Shown here one piece after another: positions 48,119 to 57,190 of a stretch of 58,259 nt of DNA. The notes under the pieces were generated by a model. That model saw nothing but the letters and a program-made list of their open reading frames with translations. It did not search any database and was not told the DNA's origin. The translations under genes and the position numbers were made by a program. The stretch spans positions 1-58,259 of the forward strand of contig DASVDC010000168.1 of the NCBI GenBank assembly GCA_036381275.1, in the 5' to 3' direction. This DNA is from UBA7803 sp036381275 (GTDB taxonomy: Bacteria; Pseudomonadota; Gammaproteobacteria; Pseudomonadales; Azotimanducaceae). Positions within the stretch are counted from its first letter, which is position 1, and each line of letters begins with the position of its first letter.

Positions 48119-49170
48119 GCAGCGACGGGCAGCGCCGCATCGAGCGCTGGATCGAGCGCCGGCTGCCCGAGTGGCAGCGGCTCGATGCGCAGCTTCCGGC
48201 ATTGGAAGACCGGCGCCCCCTCGATCCGGAAATCGCGCTGGAGGCGATTCGCCAGTATCCGGAGGTGGCGCGCGATCTCGCGCTGGCGGCACGCAGCCTG
48301 CCGGACGGGCGCGTCACCGTCTATCTCGAGCAGGTCTACGGACGCCTGCACCGCGCGCTGTTCCGCCCGCCGCGGGCACCGCTCGGCGAGCGGCTCCTCG
48401 ATCTCGGGAACGAGCTGCCGGCCGTCTGCGCGGAGCTGCGCTGGCACATCGCCGCGGTGACGATCGGGTTCCTGCTGGCGCTGACCGCCGGCTGGTGGCT
48501 GGTGGCGACCTTTCCCGAGCTCGTGTCGCTGTTCGCCTCCGAAGCGATGATCGCCACGGTGCAGCGGGGCGAGCTGTGGACCGACGGTCTGCTCAACGTC
48601 GCGCCGTCGGCGCTGCTGTCGATCGGCATCTTCACCAACAACATCACTGTGGCGCTGACCGCGGTGAGCCTTGGCCTGCTCTACGGCCTCGGCACGATCT
48701 ACATCATCGGGCTGAACGGCCTGATGCTCGGCGGCGTGTTCGCGTTCACCGCGCAGCACGGGCTCGGCTGGCGGCTGTTCGAGTTCGTCTGCGCGCACGG
48801 CTTCGTCGAGCTCACCGCGATCTGTCTCTCCGGCGCGATCGGCTGGTACCTCGGCGAAGCGCTGGCGCGACCGGAGCACCTGACCCGCATCGCGGCGCTG
48901 CAGCAGCGGGCCCGCCGGGTCAGCGGGCTGATTGCAACCGTGGTGTCGTTTCTGGTGCTCGCCGGATTGATCGAGGGCTACCTGTCGCCGGATCCCGCCG
49001 TGCCGCTCTCCGTGCGCCTGGCCGTCGGCCTCGGATCGTTCGCGGTGCTGGTGCTGCTCCTCGGCGGCCGCTGGCCGCTCGGGCGCCGGCGGCGCCTCAG
49101 ATCCGGCGCTCCGAGCGCAACGTCCGGTACAGCTCCAGCACCTGCGCGTCGAGCCGGCGCGGCCCGCTGA
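48115..49170 (+). CDS. Stage II sporulation protein M-like membrane protein
   Basis: A 351-residue protein of the SpoIIM-like family common in non-sporulating bacteria beside RDD and MoxR/DUF58 genes. An N-terminal helical soluble part (residues 1-115) precedes about six membrane segments. Family-typical text is FTNNITVALTAVSLGLLYGLGTIYIIGLNGLMLGG and FEFVCAHGFVELTAICLSGAIGWYLG. The role is unknown, presumably in envelope biology with the adjacent cluster. Its last 74 bases overlap the convergent DUF58 gene, which encodes a low-complexity Ala/Arg/Pro/Ser tail here, so the tail is probably read-through sequence. Confidence 0.85.
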   Translation: MSSDGQRRIERWIERRLPEWQRLDAQLPALEDRRPLDPEIALEAIRQYPEVARDLALAARSLPDGRVTVYLEQVYGRLHRALFRPPRAPLGERLLDLGNELPAVCAELRWHIAAVTIGFLLALTAGWWLVATFPELVSLFASEAMIATVQRGELWTDGLLNVAPSALLSIGIFTNNITVALTAVSLGLLYGLGTIYIIGLNGLMLGGVFAFTAQHGLGWRLFEFVCAHGFVELTAICLSGAIGWYLGEALARPEHLTRIAALQQRARRVSGLIATVVSFLVLAGLIEGYLSPDPAVPLSVRLAVGLGSFAVLVLLLGGRWPLGRRRRLRSGAPSATSGTAPAPARRAGAAR

Positions 49171-50392
49171 CCAGCACCTGACAACCCTGCCGCCGCAACG
49201 CCGCTGCGTTCGCGTGCAGCCGCCGCAGGAATTCCCGCGCCGCCAGGCTCGTGTAGGGGTCGAGCCAGCGCTCGGCCGGGCGCGCCGCATACGCCTGCAG
49301 GCCGTCGTCGAGCAGACCGACCACCAGCGGCAGATGCGTCGTCCGCAACAGGCGCACGCACGCGCCGAGCTGGCCGGCCGGATCCTGCCCGTACAGGTCC
49401 GTCAGCAGCACCACCAGCCCCCGATGCCGGACCAGCCGCCGCACCGCGAGCGCACCCTGCACCAGATCCGTCTCCACCGGCTGCGCCGTCAGGTCCGTGA
49501 GCGCCCGACGCACCGCCAGCACGGCCGCACGGCCCCGCTGCGCCGGGACCTGCGCGCACGGCCGGTCTGCCACCGCGACCAGCCCCACCCGGTCGTCCCC
49601 GGCGGCGGCGCGCTCCGCGAAGCGCGCCGCCGTGTTCACGTAGTGGCCGAGCTGACTGAGCCCCGCCACCTCCGTGGCCGCGGTACGCCCGACATCGAGC
49701 AGCAGCACGATCTCGAGATGCTGATCCTCGGCGAACACCCGGGTGATCAACCCGCCGGCACGAGCCGTCGCCTTCCAGTCGATCACCTGCCGCGGATCGC
49801 CGGGCTGGTAGCTGCGCAGGTGGTGCAGGTCGCTGCCGCGGCCGAGCTGGCCGCGCGGGTTGCGGCCCTGCTCGGCCCCGGCCGCCGCCTCCGTAGCCCG
49901 GCGAAGCAGGTCCGGCACCACGCGCAGCGGCGTGTCCAGGCGGCACCGGCGGCTCCACCAGCCGAGACGGAGCGGTCCCCGCAGCCGCACCGGCAGCTCG
50001 CGCCAGCGGTGCTCGCCGAGCGCGAGCGGCTGCGCCGGCACCGCAGCGCGCCGCTCCGTGCCCGCCGGCAGTTCGAGCCGGCGCGGCTCCGGCCGATGGA
50101 CGAGCTCGGCCGGCAGCGCCGGTGCGAACAGCACCGTCAGCGGCCGGGCCGAGCCGTTGCGGAACGACAACGTCAGTCGCTCCGGACGGCCGAGCGCGAG
50201 GGGCGGCCGGGGCTCGCAATCCACCGAGAACGCGGCCCGCCGAACGACCAGCCACTCGTAGCCGAGCAGCGCCACCAGCAGCGCCGCGAGCAGCCGCCAG
50301 AGCGGAACCGGCGCGAGGGGCTGCCACTGCTCGACGATGCCGAGCAGCGCGATCGCCGCAGCGAGCAGGAAGGTGGTGCGGGTCAGGCGCAT
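49097..50392 (-). CDS. DUF58 protein (vWA-like, MoxR partner)
   Basis: A 431-residue protein: two N-terminal membrane segments, a beta-rich region, then the DUF58 signature SDLHHLRSYQPGDPRQVIDWKATARAGGLITRVFAEDQHLEIVLLLDVGRT. The last part is the start of a von Willebrand A-like domain, with the metal site drifting from DxSxS to DVGRT. DUF58 proteins are regularly encoded with MoxR ATPases, which are thought to act as chaperones for vWA proteins. ATG 50392 (AAGGG 5 bases upstream) is chosen over TTG 50404, which would overlap the MoxR stop. Last gene of the minus-strand cluster. Confidence 0.9.
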   Translation of the reverse strand: MRLTRTTFLLAAAIALLGIVEQWQPLAPVPLWRLLAALLVALLGYEWLVVRRAAFSVDCEPRPPLALGRPERLTLSFRNGSARPLTVLFAPALPAELVHRPEPRRLELPAGTERRAAVPAQPLALGEHRWRELPVRLRGPLRLGWWSRRCRLDTPLRVVPDLLRRATEAAAGAEQGRNPRGQLGRGSDLHHLRSYQPGDPRQVIDWKATARAGGLITRVFAEDQHLEIVLLLDVGRTAATEVAGLSQLGHYVNTAARFAERAAAGDDRVGLVAVADRPCAQVPAQRGRAAVLAVRRALTDLTAQPVETDLVQGALAVRRLVRHRGLVVLLTDLYGQDPAGQLGACVRLLRTTHLPLVVGLLDDGLQAYAARPAERWLDPYTSLAAREFLRRLHANAAALRRQGCQVLVSGPRRLDAQVLELYRTLRSERRI

Positions 50393-50400
50393 GGTGCCCT

Positions 50401-51342
50401 TCAACCCGGCACGGCGACATCGTCCAGCAGCCGGGCGAGCACGTCTTCGGGGCCGACGTCCTCCAGCGCGGCCTCCGGGGTCATCACCAGGCGATGTCGT
50501 ATCACCCAGGGCGCGATACGTTTGACGTCGTCGGGGATCACGTAGTCGCCGCCGCGCAGTGCCGCTTCGACCCGGGCCGCCCGCAACAGCGTCAGCGCGC
50601 CGCGGGTCGACAGTCCGAGGCCGATGCTCGCGCTCTGCCGGGTCGCCGCCGCGAGATCCAGCACGTAGCCGGTGAGCTCGGCGCTGACGTGCACGCCCTC
50701 GAGCGCCGCCCGCGCGCGACCAACCGCGCCCGGCGCGAGCGCCGGGATGTCCGCCGGCTCCGCGGCCCGCGGCAGGTTGTACCGATCGAGGATCGTCAGC
50801 TCGTCGCCGCGCGACGGATAATCGATGCGGAGGCTCAGCGCGAAGCGGTCGAGCTGGGACTCCGGGAGCGGGTAGGTGCCTTCGAATTCCCGCGGGTTCT
50901 GGGTGGCGATCACCAGGAAATCGTCCGGCAGCGGGAAGCTGTCCCGGTCCACTGTCACCTGCCGCTCTTCCATCGCCTCGAGCAGCGCCGACTGCGTACG
51001 CGGTCCGGCGCGGTTCACCTCGTCCACCAGCAGCACGTCGGTGAACACGGGGCCCGGCTGAAACTCGAACCTCCCCCGCTCCGGGTGGAACACGTGGACG
51101 CCGGTGATGTCGGCCGGCATCAGGTCGGCCGTGCCCTGAATCCGCTTGAAGCGGCCGCCCAACGCGGCGGCGAAGCTCTTGCCGAGCAGCGTCTTGCCGA
51201 GACCGGGCGGCCCCTCGAGCAGCACGTGGCCGCGCGCGATCAGCGCGATGGACAGTCCGTGTATCACCTCGTCCATGCCGAACAGCACGCGGCCGAGCGC
51301 GGTCTGCAGGTGGTGTTCGACGGCTCGTACGTCTTCGCTCAT
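50401..51342 (-). CDS. MoxR family AAA+ ATPase
   Basis: A 313-residue AAA+ ATPase of the MoxR family. Walker A is LLEGPPGLGKTLLGKSFA, followed by FKRIQGTADLMPADITG, Walker B VLLVDEVNRAGPRTQSALLEAMEERQVTVD, sensor 1 FLVIATQNPREFEGTYPLPESQLDRF and the C-terminal lid with LGLSTRGALTLLRAARVEAAL. MoxR proteins remodel or activate partner complexes, typically with vWA/DUF58 proteins such as the one encoded next. ATG 51342 overlaps the TGA of the DUF4350 gene (ATGA). Confidence 0.95.
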   Translation of the reverse strand: MSEDVRAVEHHLQTALGRVLFGMDEVIHGLSIALIARGHVLLEGPPGLGKTLLGKSFAAALGGRFKRIQGTADLMPADITGVHVFHPERGRFEFQPGPVFTDVLLVDEVNRAGPRTQSALLEAMEERQVTVDRDSFPLPDDFLVIATQNPREFEGTYPLPESQLDRFALSLRIDYPSRGDELTILDRYNLPRAAEPADIPALAPGAVGRARAALEGVHVSAELTGYVLDLAAATRQSASIGLGLSTRGALTLLRAARVEAALRGGDYVIPDDVKRIAPWVIRHRLVMTPEAALEDVGPEDVLARLLDDVAVPG

Positions 51343-52568
51343 TTCAACATCCTTCGCAGCTCCTCCAACGTATCGTGGAGTGTCAAGAGATCCCGCCATC
51401 GAGCCTCGTCGATCGCCTCGTGCAGACGCCGCAGCCGCGCGACGGCGGCGCCATCGAGCGCCGCCAACGCGTCGAGCGCCGGCCAGGGTGATCCGTCCGG
51501 TGGAATCAGCCCGCGGCCGCGCAGTTCCTCCAGCCAGCGCGTCACCATCAGTCGCCCGGCCCGCGACGGGCTGAGCTTGCGGGCCAGGAAGCCCCCCAGC
51601 GCGGCGACGAAGCTCATCTGGTCGGGCCTCGGCCGCGGTGCGAGCGGCGCCACCAGCCGGTCGCTGCTGCCGATCAGATACAACGCCCAGAAGCCGATCA
51701 CGAACGCCGATGTCGCCCACAGCCGGGGATCCCGAAACAGCGCGTCGGCGTCGTACCCCGCCGACAGGCCCTGATGCATGTCGTCGAAGATCACCGCGCC
51801 GCCCGTACCGAGGTGACGAGCCGTCAGATTCGCCACCAGCCGGCGGTTGTCGGCCAGTCCCAGCGCCCGGTTGGTGAACAGCGAGCCGACCGCGGCGACG
51901 ATCGCGTGTCCCTCGCCCCACTCCACCTGCCAGATCGCGCCGAGTCCGGTGACGGGCTCACGGGCCAGCCGCAGCACTGCCTGATGACCGTCCGGCCAGG
52001 CCTGCCAGACGTCGGCGATCCAGTCCGATTCCCCTTCGAGGCGCCGGACCCCGTCGCTCAGAGGGTGCCCGGGCAGACCTTCCAGCGCGACCGTGGAGGG
52101 CGCGTTCGGCGTCCCGATACGTCGCCGTTGCGCCTGCTCCGGCAGCCCGACCGGGACGCCGGTGAGCTGCTCGAGGTCCTCGAGGAAGTGGGAGGTGTCG
52201 ACGATGAGCGACCACACCGGAGTATCGTCGAGCGCGGCCATCACCAGCAGCGTGTTGCCTCGGGCCACCCACTCGATGATCCGGGTCACCTCGTCAGGCC
52301 GCATCCGGTGCCGGTGCGGCATGGTCGTGATCAGCAGGTTGCCTTCCGCCGGCAGCGCCATCTGCTCGAGCCCGTCCACCCGGGTTTGCAGGCTCCGCAC
52401 CGGAATCGCCGCGGCTTCCAGCCAGCGTACCAGCCCGGCATAGCCGTTCGGCCCGGTCTCGACGCTGGTCGGCCGACTCACCTGCACCCCGGGACGGGGG
52501 AACAGCAGGCCGAGCACCAGCAGCAGCGCGAGGGCCGCACCGCCGGCGGTGACCAGCCGATCGTTCAC
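51339..52568 (-). CDS. DUF4350 domain membrane protein
   Basis: A 409-residue protein with an N-terminal membrane segment (residues 7-23), a DUF4350-type alpha/beta domain (YAGLVRWLEAAAIPVRSLQTR, LLITTMPHRHRMRPDEVTRIIEWVARGNTLLVMAAL) and a second membrane segment (LWATSAFVIGFWALYLIG), followed by a helical tail. DUF4350 proteins occur in MoxR/DUF58/DUF4129 operons and have no assigned activity. The start is GTG 52568, overlapping the upstream stop (GTGA). Residues GGAVIFDDMHQGLSAGYDADALF precede the second membrane segment. Confidence 0.87.
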   Translation of the reverse strand: MNDRLVTAGGAALALLLVLGLLFPRPGVQVSRPTSVETGPNGYAGLVRWLEAAAIPVRSLQTRVDGLEQMALPAEGNLLITTMPHRHRMRPDEVTRIIEWVARGNTLLVMAALDDTPVWSLIVDTSHFLEDLEQLTGVPVGLPEQAQRRRIGTPNAPSTVALEGLPGHPLSDGVRRLEGESDWIADVWQAWPDGHQAVLRLAREPVTGLGAIWQVEWGEGHAIVAAVGSLFTNRALGLADNRRLVANLTARHLGTGGAVIFDDMHQGLSAGYDADALFRDPRLWATSAFVIGFWALYLIGSSDRLVAPLAPRPRPDQMSFVAALGGFLARKLSPSRAGRLMVTRWLEELRGRGLIPPDGSPWPALDALAALDGAAVARLRRLHEAIDEARWRDLLTLHDTLEELRRMLK

Positions 52569-53422
52569 CCGCGCGGCTCCGGCAGCTCGCCGAGCAGCCG
52601 CTGCGTCGACGCGCGCAGCGCCTCCACCTCGATGCGGTCCGGAAGCCAGCCGGCGAACAGCGCCTGTTCGGCCGCGGTGCCGACCCGTTCCAGCGTGCCC
52701 CGCTCCGGCTCCGCCGCCGCCCGGGCCGCCTCGCGCTGGGTCAGGCCGGGCCGGCGCGGCAAGCGGCCCAACGCCTGCAACCGCTCGACGAGCTGGCGGA
52801 ACAGCGCGAGCAACTCTTCCCGCGGCGAGCCGATCGCCGCCGGCTCGCGCGCGGCATCGGCAGCGCTCGGGCCGCGTGCCGCGTCGGCGGCGGCGCCATC
52901 CGTCCGGCGTCGTCGGTACCGGCGGATCTCGCCGAGGACCACTGCCGCGGCGAGCAGCACCAGCACGGCGATCACCGAATACAGGATCCAGGGCCGCTTC
53001 GACAGCGCGGTGCCGGCCGTCCGAAACGCCTCGAAGGCATCGAAGCCGAAGCGTTCCTGCAGCCAATCGAGCAGTCGCTTCCAGAGCGTCGGCCGCGGCG
53101 CCGGCGTGCTCGGCAGCGCCGCCAGAATGGCGTCCAGAGCGCCGGGGTCGGGTCGCGGACCGGTGGCGGGATTCCGATAGCGCTCGACCAACGCGGCCAG
53201 GCTTTGCATGCCGTCCGCCGACAACGCCTCGACCGAACCTTCCACGAGCGGCGCCCACGGGCTCGCTTCCAGGGCCTCGAACGCGTCCGGGCATTGCAGT
53301 GCTGCCGGCGCCTCCCAATCCGCCGCCTCGCAGGCGGCACTCTGCGCCATCCAGTCGTTGCCCCGGCAGGGCAGCGTGACCGCCGCCAGCAGCAGTGCGG
53401 TCCGGACGATCGGGTGCCTCAC
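52565..53422 (-). CDS. DUF4129 domain membrane protein
   Basis: A 285-residue protein starting at GTG 53422, which overlaps the TGA of the gene before it (GTGA). A short hydrophobic signal (VRTALLLAAVTLP) leads to an exported segment containing several cysteines. A central membrane segment (ILYSVIAVLVLLAAAVVL) precedes the cytoplasmic C-terminal DUF4129 domain (REELLALFRQLVERLQALGRLPRRPGLTQREAARAA...). DUF4129 is a hallmark of these MoxR-linked clusters and of transglutaminase-like proteins; activity unknown. Confidence 0.85.
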   Translation of the reverse strand: MRHPIVRTALLLAAVTLPCRGNDWMAQSAACEAADWEAPAALQCPDAFEALEASPWAPLVEGSVEALSADGMQSLAALVERYRNPATGPRPDPGALDAILAALPSTPAPRPTLWKRLLDWLQERFGFDAFEAFRTAGTALSKRPWILYSVIAVLVLLAAAVVLGEIRRYRRRRTDGAAADAARGPSAADAAREPAAIGSPREELLALFRQLVERLQALGRLPRRPGLTQREAARAAAEPERGTLERVGTAAEQALFAGWLPDRIEVEALRASTQRLLGELPEPRG

Positions 53423-54189
53423 GCGGTAGCCGGTGCGCTGAGCCGCTGCTCCAGGTCGGCGCCGCTTCGACGCAGCTTCAAGTCCTCGTAGATGGCCAGG
53501 TACATCGCGTAGAACAGCGGCGTCACCAGCGCGCCCAACGCTGGCGTGAGGATCAGGTCGAGCACGCGCACGACGATCGATTGGCCGCCGGCGCCGAACA
53601 GCACGGCCATCGCCGCGACGAAGCCGAGCAGCACGTAGAACACCAGCAGCACCGCCAGCACGACCGAGAGGAGGACGAGGGTCCGCCACCAGTTACCCCT
53701 CACCAGCCGGTGGCTCTGCCGGAAGGATGCCAGCGGTCCGGCGTCGTCCACGACCACGGCGACCATGCAGAACGCCAGGCTCACGCCGAACAGCACTCCC
53801 GGGACCACCAGCAGCAGAAGCCCGAAAGTGACCGCGAACGCGTAGAGCACGCTGCTCACGAGGAACGGCAGTACTTTTCTGCCCCCCACCCTGACGGCCT
53901 CGGCGATCGGCAACTCGCGGCCGTGCATCACCGCGCTGAGGGTCGCGATCACCGCCACCGCGACGATCAGGCTGATCACCATGGTCACCAGCCACACCAC
54001 GTAGAACAGCGGCGGCATCGGGCCACCCAGGGCGGTCGGATCGAGCGGTACGAACATGGCCGGGAACTGGGCGACGAGCCCGCCCAGGTAGGCCAGCACG
54101 ACCACCTTGCGCAGGCTCGCCCGGTACAGGCGAAAGCCGTTGTCGAGCACGCCGCCGATCGATTGCGGCGTCGTCACGGGCTTGTACAC
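53419..54189 (-). CDS. Polytopic membrane protein opening the MoxR cluster
   Basis: A 256-residue membrane protein with about six hydrophobic segments. Text such as TTPQSIGGVLDNGFRLYRASLRKVVVLAYLGGL, FLVSSVLYAFAVTFGLLLLVVPGVLFGVSLAFCMVAVVVDDAGPLASFRQSHRLVRGNWWRT resembles a widespread glycerophosphodiesterase-associated or DUF4013-like membrane domain. GTG 54189 is chosen because GGGAGGGAGGG lies 4 bases upstream and homologous-looking sequence begins there; the ATG at 54249 would add 20 residues without support. It is the first gene of five tightly overlapping minus-strand genes, so the promoter should lie at 54190-54330. Confidence 0.82.
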   Translation of the reverse strand: MYKPVTTPQSIGGVLDNGFRLYRASLRKVVVLAYLGGLVAQFPAMFVPLDPTALGGPMPPLFYVVWLVTMVISLIVAVAVIATLSAVMHGRELPIAEAVRVGGRKVLPFLVSSVLYAFAVTFGLLLLVVPGVLFGVSLAFCMVAVVVDDAGPLASFRQSHRLVRGNWWRTLVLLSVVLAVLLVFYVLLGFVAAMAVLFGAGGQSIVVRVLDLILTPALGALVTPLFYAMYLAIYEDLKLRRSGADLEQRLSAPATA

Positions 54190-54329
54190 GATCCCTCCCT
54201 CCCCGTCGAATCTGTGAGGAAGGATGTCAGCCGCCACCGTCCCATGCAAGGGAACCGGGGTCGCCGGGGCGTTGCGTCGCCGCGCGGCCTGGGGGACACT
54301 GCCAGGCCCTGCAGCCGGGGAGGCCGGTC

Positions 54330-55100
54330 ATGCGCTGGTACGCTGGAACGAGCGGATACAGCTACAAGGAGTGGAAGGGGTCGTTCTATCCGCCGGACCT
54401 GCCCGCCGAGCAGATGCTCGCGTGGTACGCGTCACGCCTCCCTGCGGTGGAAATCAACAACACGTTCTACCGGATGCCGCGCCGGTCGGTGCTGGAGGCG
54501 TGGGCAGCCGCCGTGCCGGAATCGTTCCGCTTCGCGATCAAGGCGCCCCGACGCATCACCCACGAGCAGCGCCTGAAGGACGCGGCCGAGCCGACCCGCT
54601 ATTTCGTCGACGCGCTGACGGCGCTCGGCGAGAAGCTCGGCGCCGTGCTGTTCCAGTTGCCGCCCAATCTGCGCGCCGACGGCGCGCGCCTCGCGTCGTT
54701 CCTCGACACGTTGCCGGCCGGCCTGCCGGCTGCGTTCGAGTTCCGCCACCCCTCCTGGCACGAGCCGGAAATCCTCGGCCTGCTCGAGGAGCGGGCGCTG
54801 AGCCTGTGCGTCGCCGAGGACGAGGGCGACGCCCCGGTGGACGCGCTCGGTACGTGCAACTGGCTGTATCTGCGCCTCAGGCGCCCGGCCTACGAGGACT
54901 CGGCGCTGACGGATTGGATCCGCCGCAGCGAAGCCTCGGGCGCCGAGCGCGGTTTCGTGTTCTTCAAGCACGAGGACGCGGCGGCCGGACCGGTGCTGGC
55001 GGCGCGCATTCTCGAGCTCGCTGTCGCCCGCGCGCGGCGTGCGCCTCGCGCGGCTCCGCCGCGCCGACGGCCGGCCGCGTCCGGCCGCACGGGCTCCTGA
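54330..55100 (+). CDS. DUF72 (YecE-like) protein
   Basis: A 256-residue TIM-barrel protein of the DUF72 family. Characteristic text is YAGTSGYSYKEWKGSFYPPDLPAEQMLAWYASRLPAVEINNTFYRMP, then FRFAIKAPRRITHEQRL, LGEKLGAVLFQLPPNL, AAFEFRHPSWHEPEIL and NWLYLRLRRPAYED. Biochemical role unknown. The last 30 residues are an Arg/Ala/Pro-rich extension beyond the usual domain. It stands alone, with a gap of 140 bases from the divergent MoxR cluster. Confidence 0.92.
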   Translation: MRWYAGTSGYSYKEWKGSFYPPDLPAEQMLAWYASRLPAVEINNTFYRMPRRSVLEAWAAAVPESFRFAIKAPRRITHEQRLKDAAEPTRYFVDALTALGEKLGAVLFQLPPNLRADGARLASFLDTLPAGLPAAFEFRHPSWHEPEILGLLEERALSLCVAEDEGDAPVDALGTCNWLYLRLRRPAYEDSALTDWIRRSEASGAERGFVFFKHEDAAAGPVLAARILELAVARARRAPRAAPPRRRPAASGRTGS

Positions 55101-55123
55101 CGGCTCGGTTCCGCGGCACGGGA

Positions 55124-55453
55124 TCAGGCAACCGGCCGCATCGTCTCCGCGGCGAGCCACTCGAGGTACGCCGGCAGGCCCTCGGTCACCGGCAGGGCCA
55201 GTATTTCCGGCACGTCGTAAGGGTGCACCGCGCGGATCGCGCGGATCGCTCCGTCCACCGCCATCGCGGTGGTCTTGACCAGCAGCAGGATCTCGCCGCT
55301 GCGCTGCAGCTCCCCCTGCCAACGGTAGCGGCTGGTGATCGGCACCTCCTGGATGCAGGCGGCGAGCCCCTGCTCGAGCAGCGCGCTGCCGACGACGTCG
55401 GCATCGGCCTCGGTGGCGACGGTGGTCATGATCAGAGCGGCTTGCTGGTCCAT
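55124..55453 (-). CDS. cutA: Divalent cation tolerance protein CutA
   Basis: A 109-residue PII-like protein matching CutA: LIMTTVATEADADVVGSALLEQGLAACIQEVPITSRYRWQGELQRSGEILLLVKTT, then VHPYDVPEILALPVTEGLPAYLEWL. CutA forms trimers and has been linked to copper and divalent metal tolerance. The length and the conserved YRWQGEL and HPYDVPEI segments make the assignment firm. It is convergent with the DUF72 gene and divergent from the carboxylesterase gene. Confidence 0.95.
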   Translation of the reverse strand: MDQQAALIMTTVATEADADVVGSALLEQGLAACIQEVPITSRYRWQGELQRSGEILLLVKTTAMAVDGAIRAIRAVHPYDVPEILALPVTEGLPAYLEWLAAETMRPVA

Positions 55454-55554
55454 TGCAATGCTCCACGAACGGGATGCTCACCATGCTACACGCCGTCGTT
55501 GCCCGGCGCCCGGGCATGGAGTACAACCGCCGCAGCAACGGGAGGAGGAAGACG

Positions 55555-57180
55555 ATGAAGCGTACCAGCGCGCTGGCCGCGGGGCTGTCGATTCTGCTCG
55601 GTGCCGCGGCGGCCGCAGCGGCCCCGCCGATCCCGAGCGCGGTTGTGAGCACCACGGGCGGTCGCGTCCAGGGGCTCGTCGAGAACGGTATCAGCGCGTT
55701 CAAGGGCATCCCTTACGGCGCGCCGCCCATCGGTGAGGCGCGGTTCCTGCCGCCGCGGCCGGCCGAGCCCTGGAACGACGTGCTGGCCGCCGACGACTTC
55801 GGCGCGCCGGCGATGCAGCTCTACCAGCGGCCGCACAGCGGCGAGCCGCTCGCGATGCAGCTCGCCACCGTGTTTCCGATGCGCGCCGAGATGAAGATCG
55901 ACAACGAGGACGCGCTGTTCCTGAACGTCTGGACCCCGGCCGCCGACGACGCCCGGCGTCCGGTGCTGGTCTGGCTGCACGGCGGCGGCTACGCCTACGG
56001 CTCGGGCGCCTGGCCGATGTACGACGGCGCCAATCTGGCGCGCAAGGGCGACGTGGTGGTGGTCACGTTGAATCACCGGCTCAACGTGTTCGGCTATCTG
56101 CACCTCGCCGAGATTCTCGGCGAGGAGTACGCGCATTCGGGCAACGCCGGTCTGCTCGATCTGGTGCTGGCGCTGCACTGGGTGCGCGACAACATCGCCG
56201 CGTTCGGCGGCGACCCCGGCAACGTCACGATCATGGGTGAATCGGGCGGCGGCTCCAAGGTCTCGCACCTGATGGCGACGCCCGCCGCGAAGGGCCTGTT
56301 CCACAAGGCGATCGTGCAGAGCGGGCCGGGGCTGACCGCCGTGCGGGCCGAGACCGCCACCCGAACCGCGCGGGCGATTCTCGCCGAGCTCGGCCTCGAT
56401 CCGGCGGATCGAAAGCGCGTGCGCGAGCGCCTCGCGTCGCTGCCGGCCGAACGGCTTCTCGACGCGGTGCGCGCCGCGCAGGCCAAGGCGGGCGGCGAGT
56501 TCGGCGGCCTGCCGCTCGCTCCGGTGGTGGACGGCGACATGCTGCCGCGTCACCCGTTCGAGCCGGACGCGCCGCCGCAGTCGGCGGACGTGCCGCTCCT
56601 GATCGGCTGGAACAAGGACGAGATGACGATCTTCAACACCACCGCGCCGTGGTTCGGCACGCTGACCGAGGCCGATCTGACCGCGCGGGTGAGGGCGCTC
56701 GTGGGCGAGCGGGCGGAACCGCTGCTGGCCGCCTACCGGAAACTCTACCCCGACCATTCACCCACGTACCTGTACAACGCGATCGCCGGCGACAACTGGG
56801 CGCTGCGCGGCTCGGTGCTGCTCGCCGAGCGCAAGGCCGCGCAGCGCGCCGCGCCGGTGTTCATGTACTACCTGACCTGGGAGACGCCGGTCGGCGAAGG
56901 CGTGTTCAAATCGCCGCACACGCTGGAGATCCCGTTCGTGTTCGCGAACGTCGACAAGGCGGTCGCGCTGACCGGTGACTCCAAGGCGGCGCGCCGGCTC
57001 GAGCACGCGATGGCGAGCAGCTGGATCGCGTTCGCGCGCACCGGCAATCCCGAGAACGATGCCGTTCCCGAGTGGCCGCGCTACGACGCGGAGCGCCGCG
57101 CCACGCTGGTGTTCGGCGACGAACCGCACGTGGTGGACGATCCCAAAGGTGCGATCCGCGAGCTGCTGACGGCGAAGTGA
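55555..57180 (+). CDS. Type B carboxylesterase, exported
   Basis: A 541-residue esterase of the type B carboxylesterase/cholinesterase family with a signal peptide (MKRTSALAAGLSILLGAAAAAAA). The oxyanion hole is in VLVWLHGGGYAYGSG, the nucleophile Ser230 in VTIMGESGGGSKVSHLM, and the catalytic His in KSPHTLEIPFVFANVD. Other family text is GIPYGAPPIGEARFLPP and EDALFLNVWTP. It would hydrolyse carboxylic esters in the periplasm or outside the cell. ATG 55555 has GGAGGAGGAAG just upstream. The next gene starts 10 bases after its stop, so they are likely cotranscribed. Confidence 0.94.
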   Translation: MKRTSALAAGLSILLGAAAAAAAPPIPSAVVSTTGGRVQGLVENGISAFKGIPYGAPPIGEARFLPPRPAEPWNDVLAADDFGAPAMQLYQRPHSGEPLAMQLATVFPMRAEMKIDNEDALFLNVWTPAADDARRPVLVWLHGGGYAYGSGAWPMYDGANLARKGDVVVVTLNHRLNVFGYLHLAEILGEEYAHSGNAGLLDLVLALHWVRDNIAAFGGDPGNVTIMGESGGGSKVSHLMATPAAKGLFHKAIVQSGPGLTAVRAETATRTARAILAELGLDPADRKRVRERLASLPAERLLDAVRAAQAKAGGEFGGLPLAPVVDGDMLPRHPFEPDAPPQSADVPLLIGWNKDEMTIFNTTAPWFGTLTEADLTARVRALVGERAEPLLAAYRKLYPDHSPTYLYNAIAGDNWALRGSVLLAERKAAQRAAPVFMYYLTWETPVGEGVFKSPHTLEIPFVFANVDKAVALTGDSKAARRLEHAMASSWIAFARTGNPENDAVPEWPRYDAERRATLVFGDEPHVVDDPKGAIRELLTAK

Positions 57181-57190
57181 GACCGGCGCG

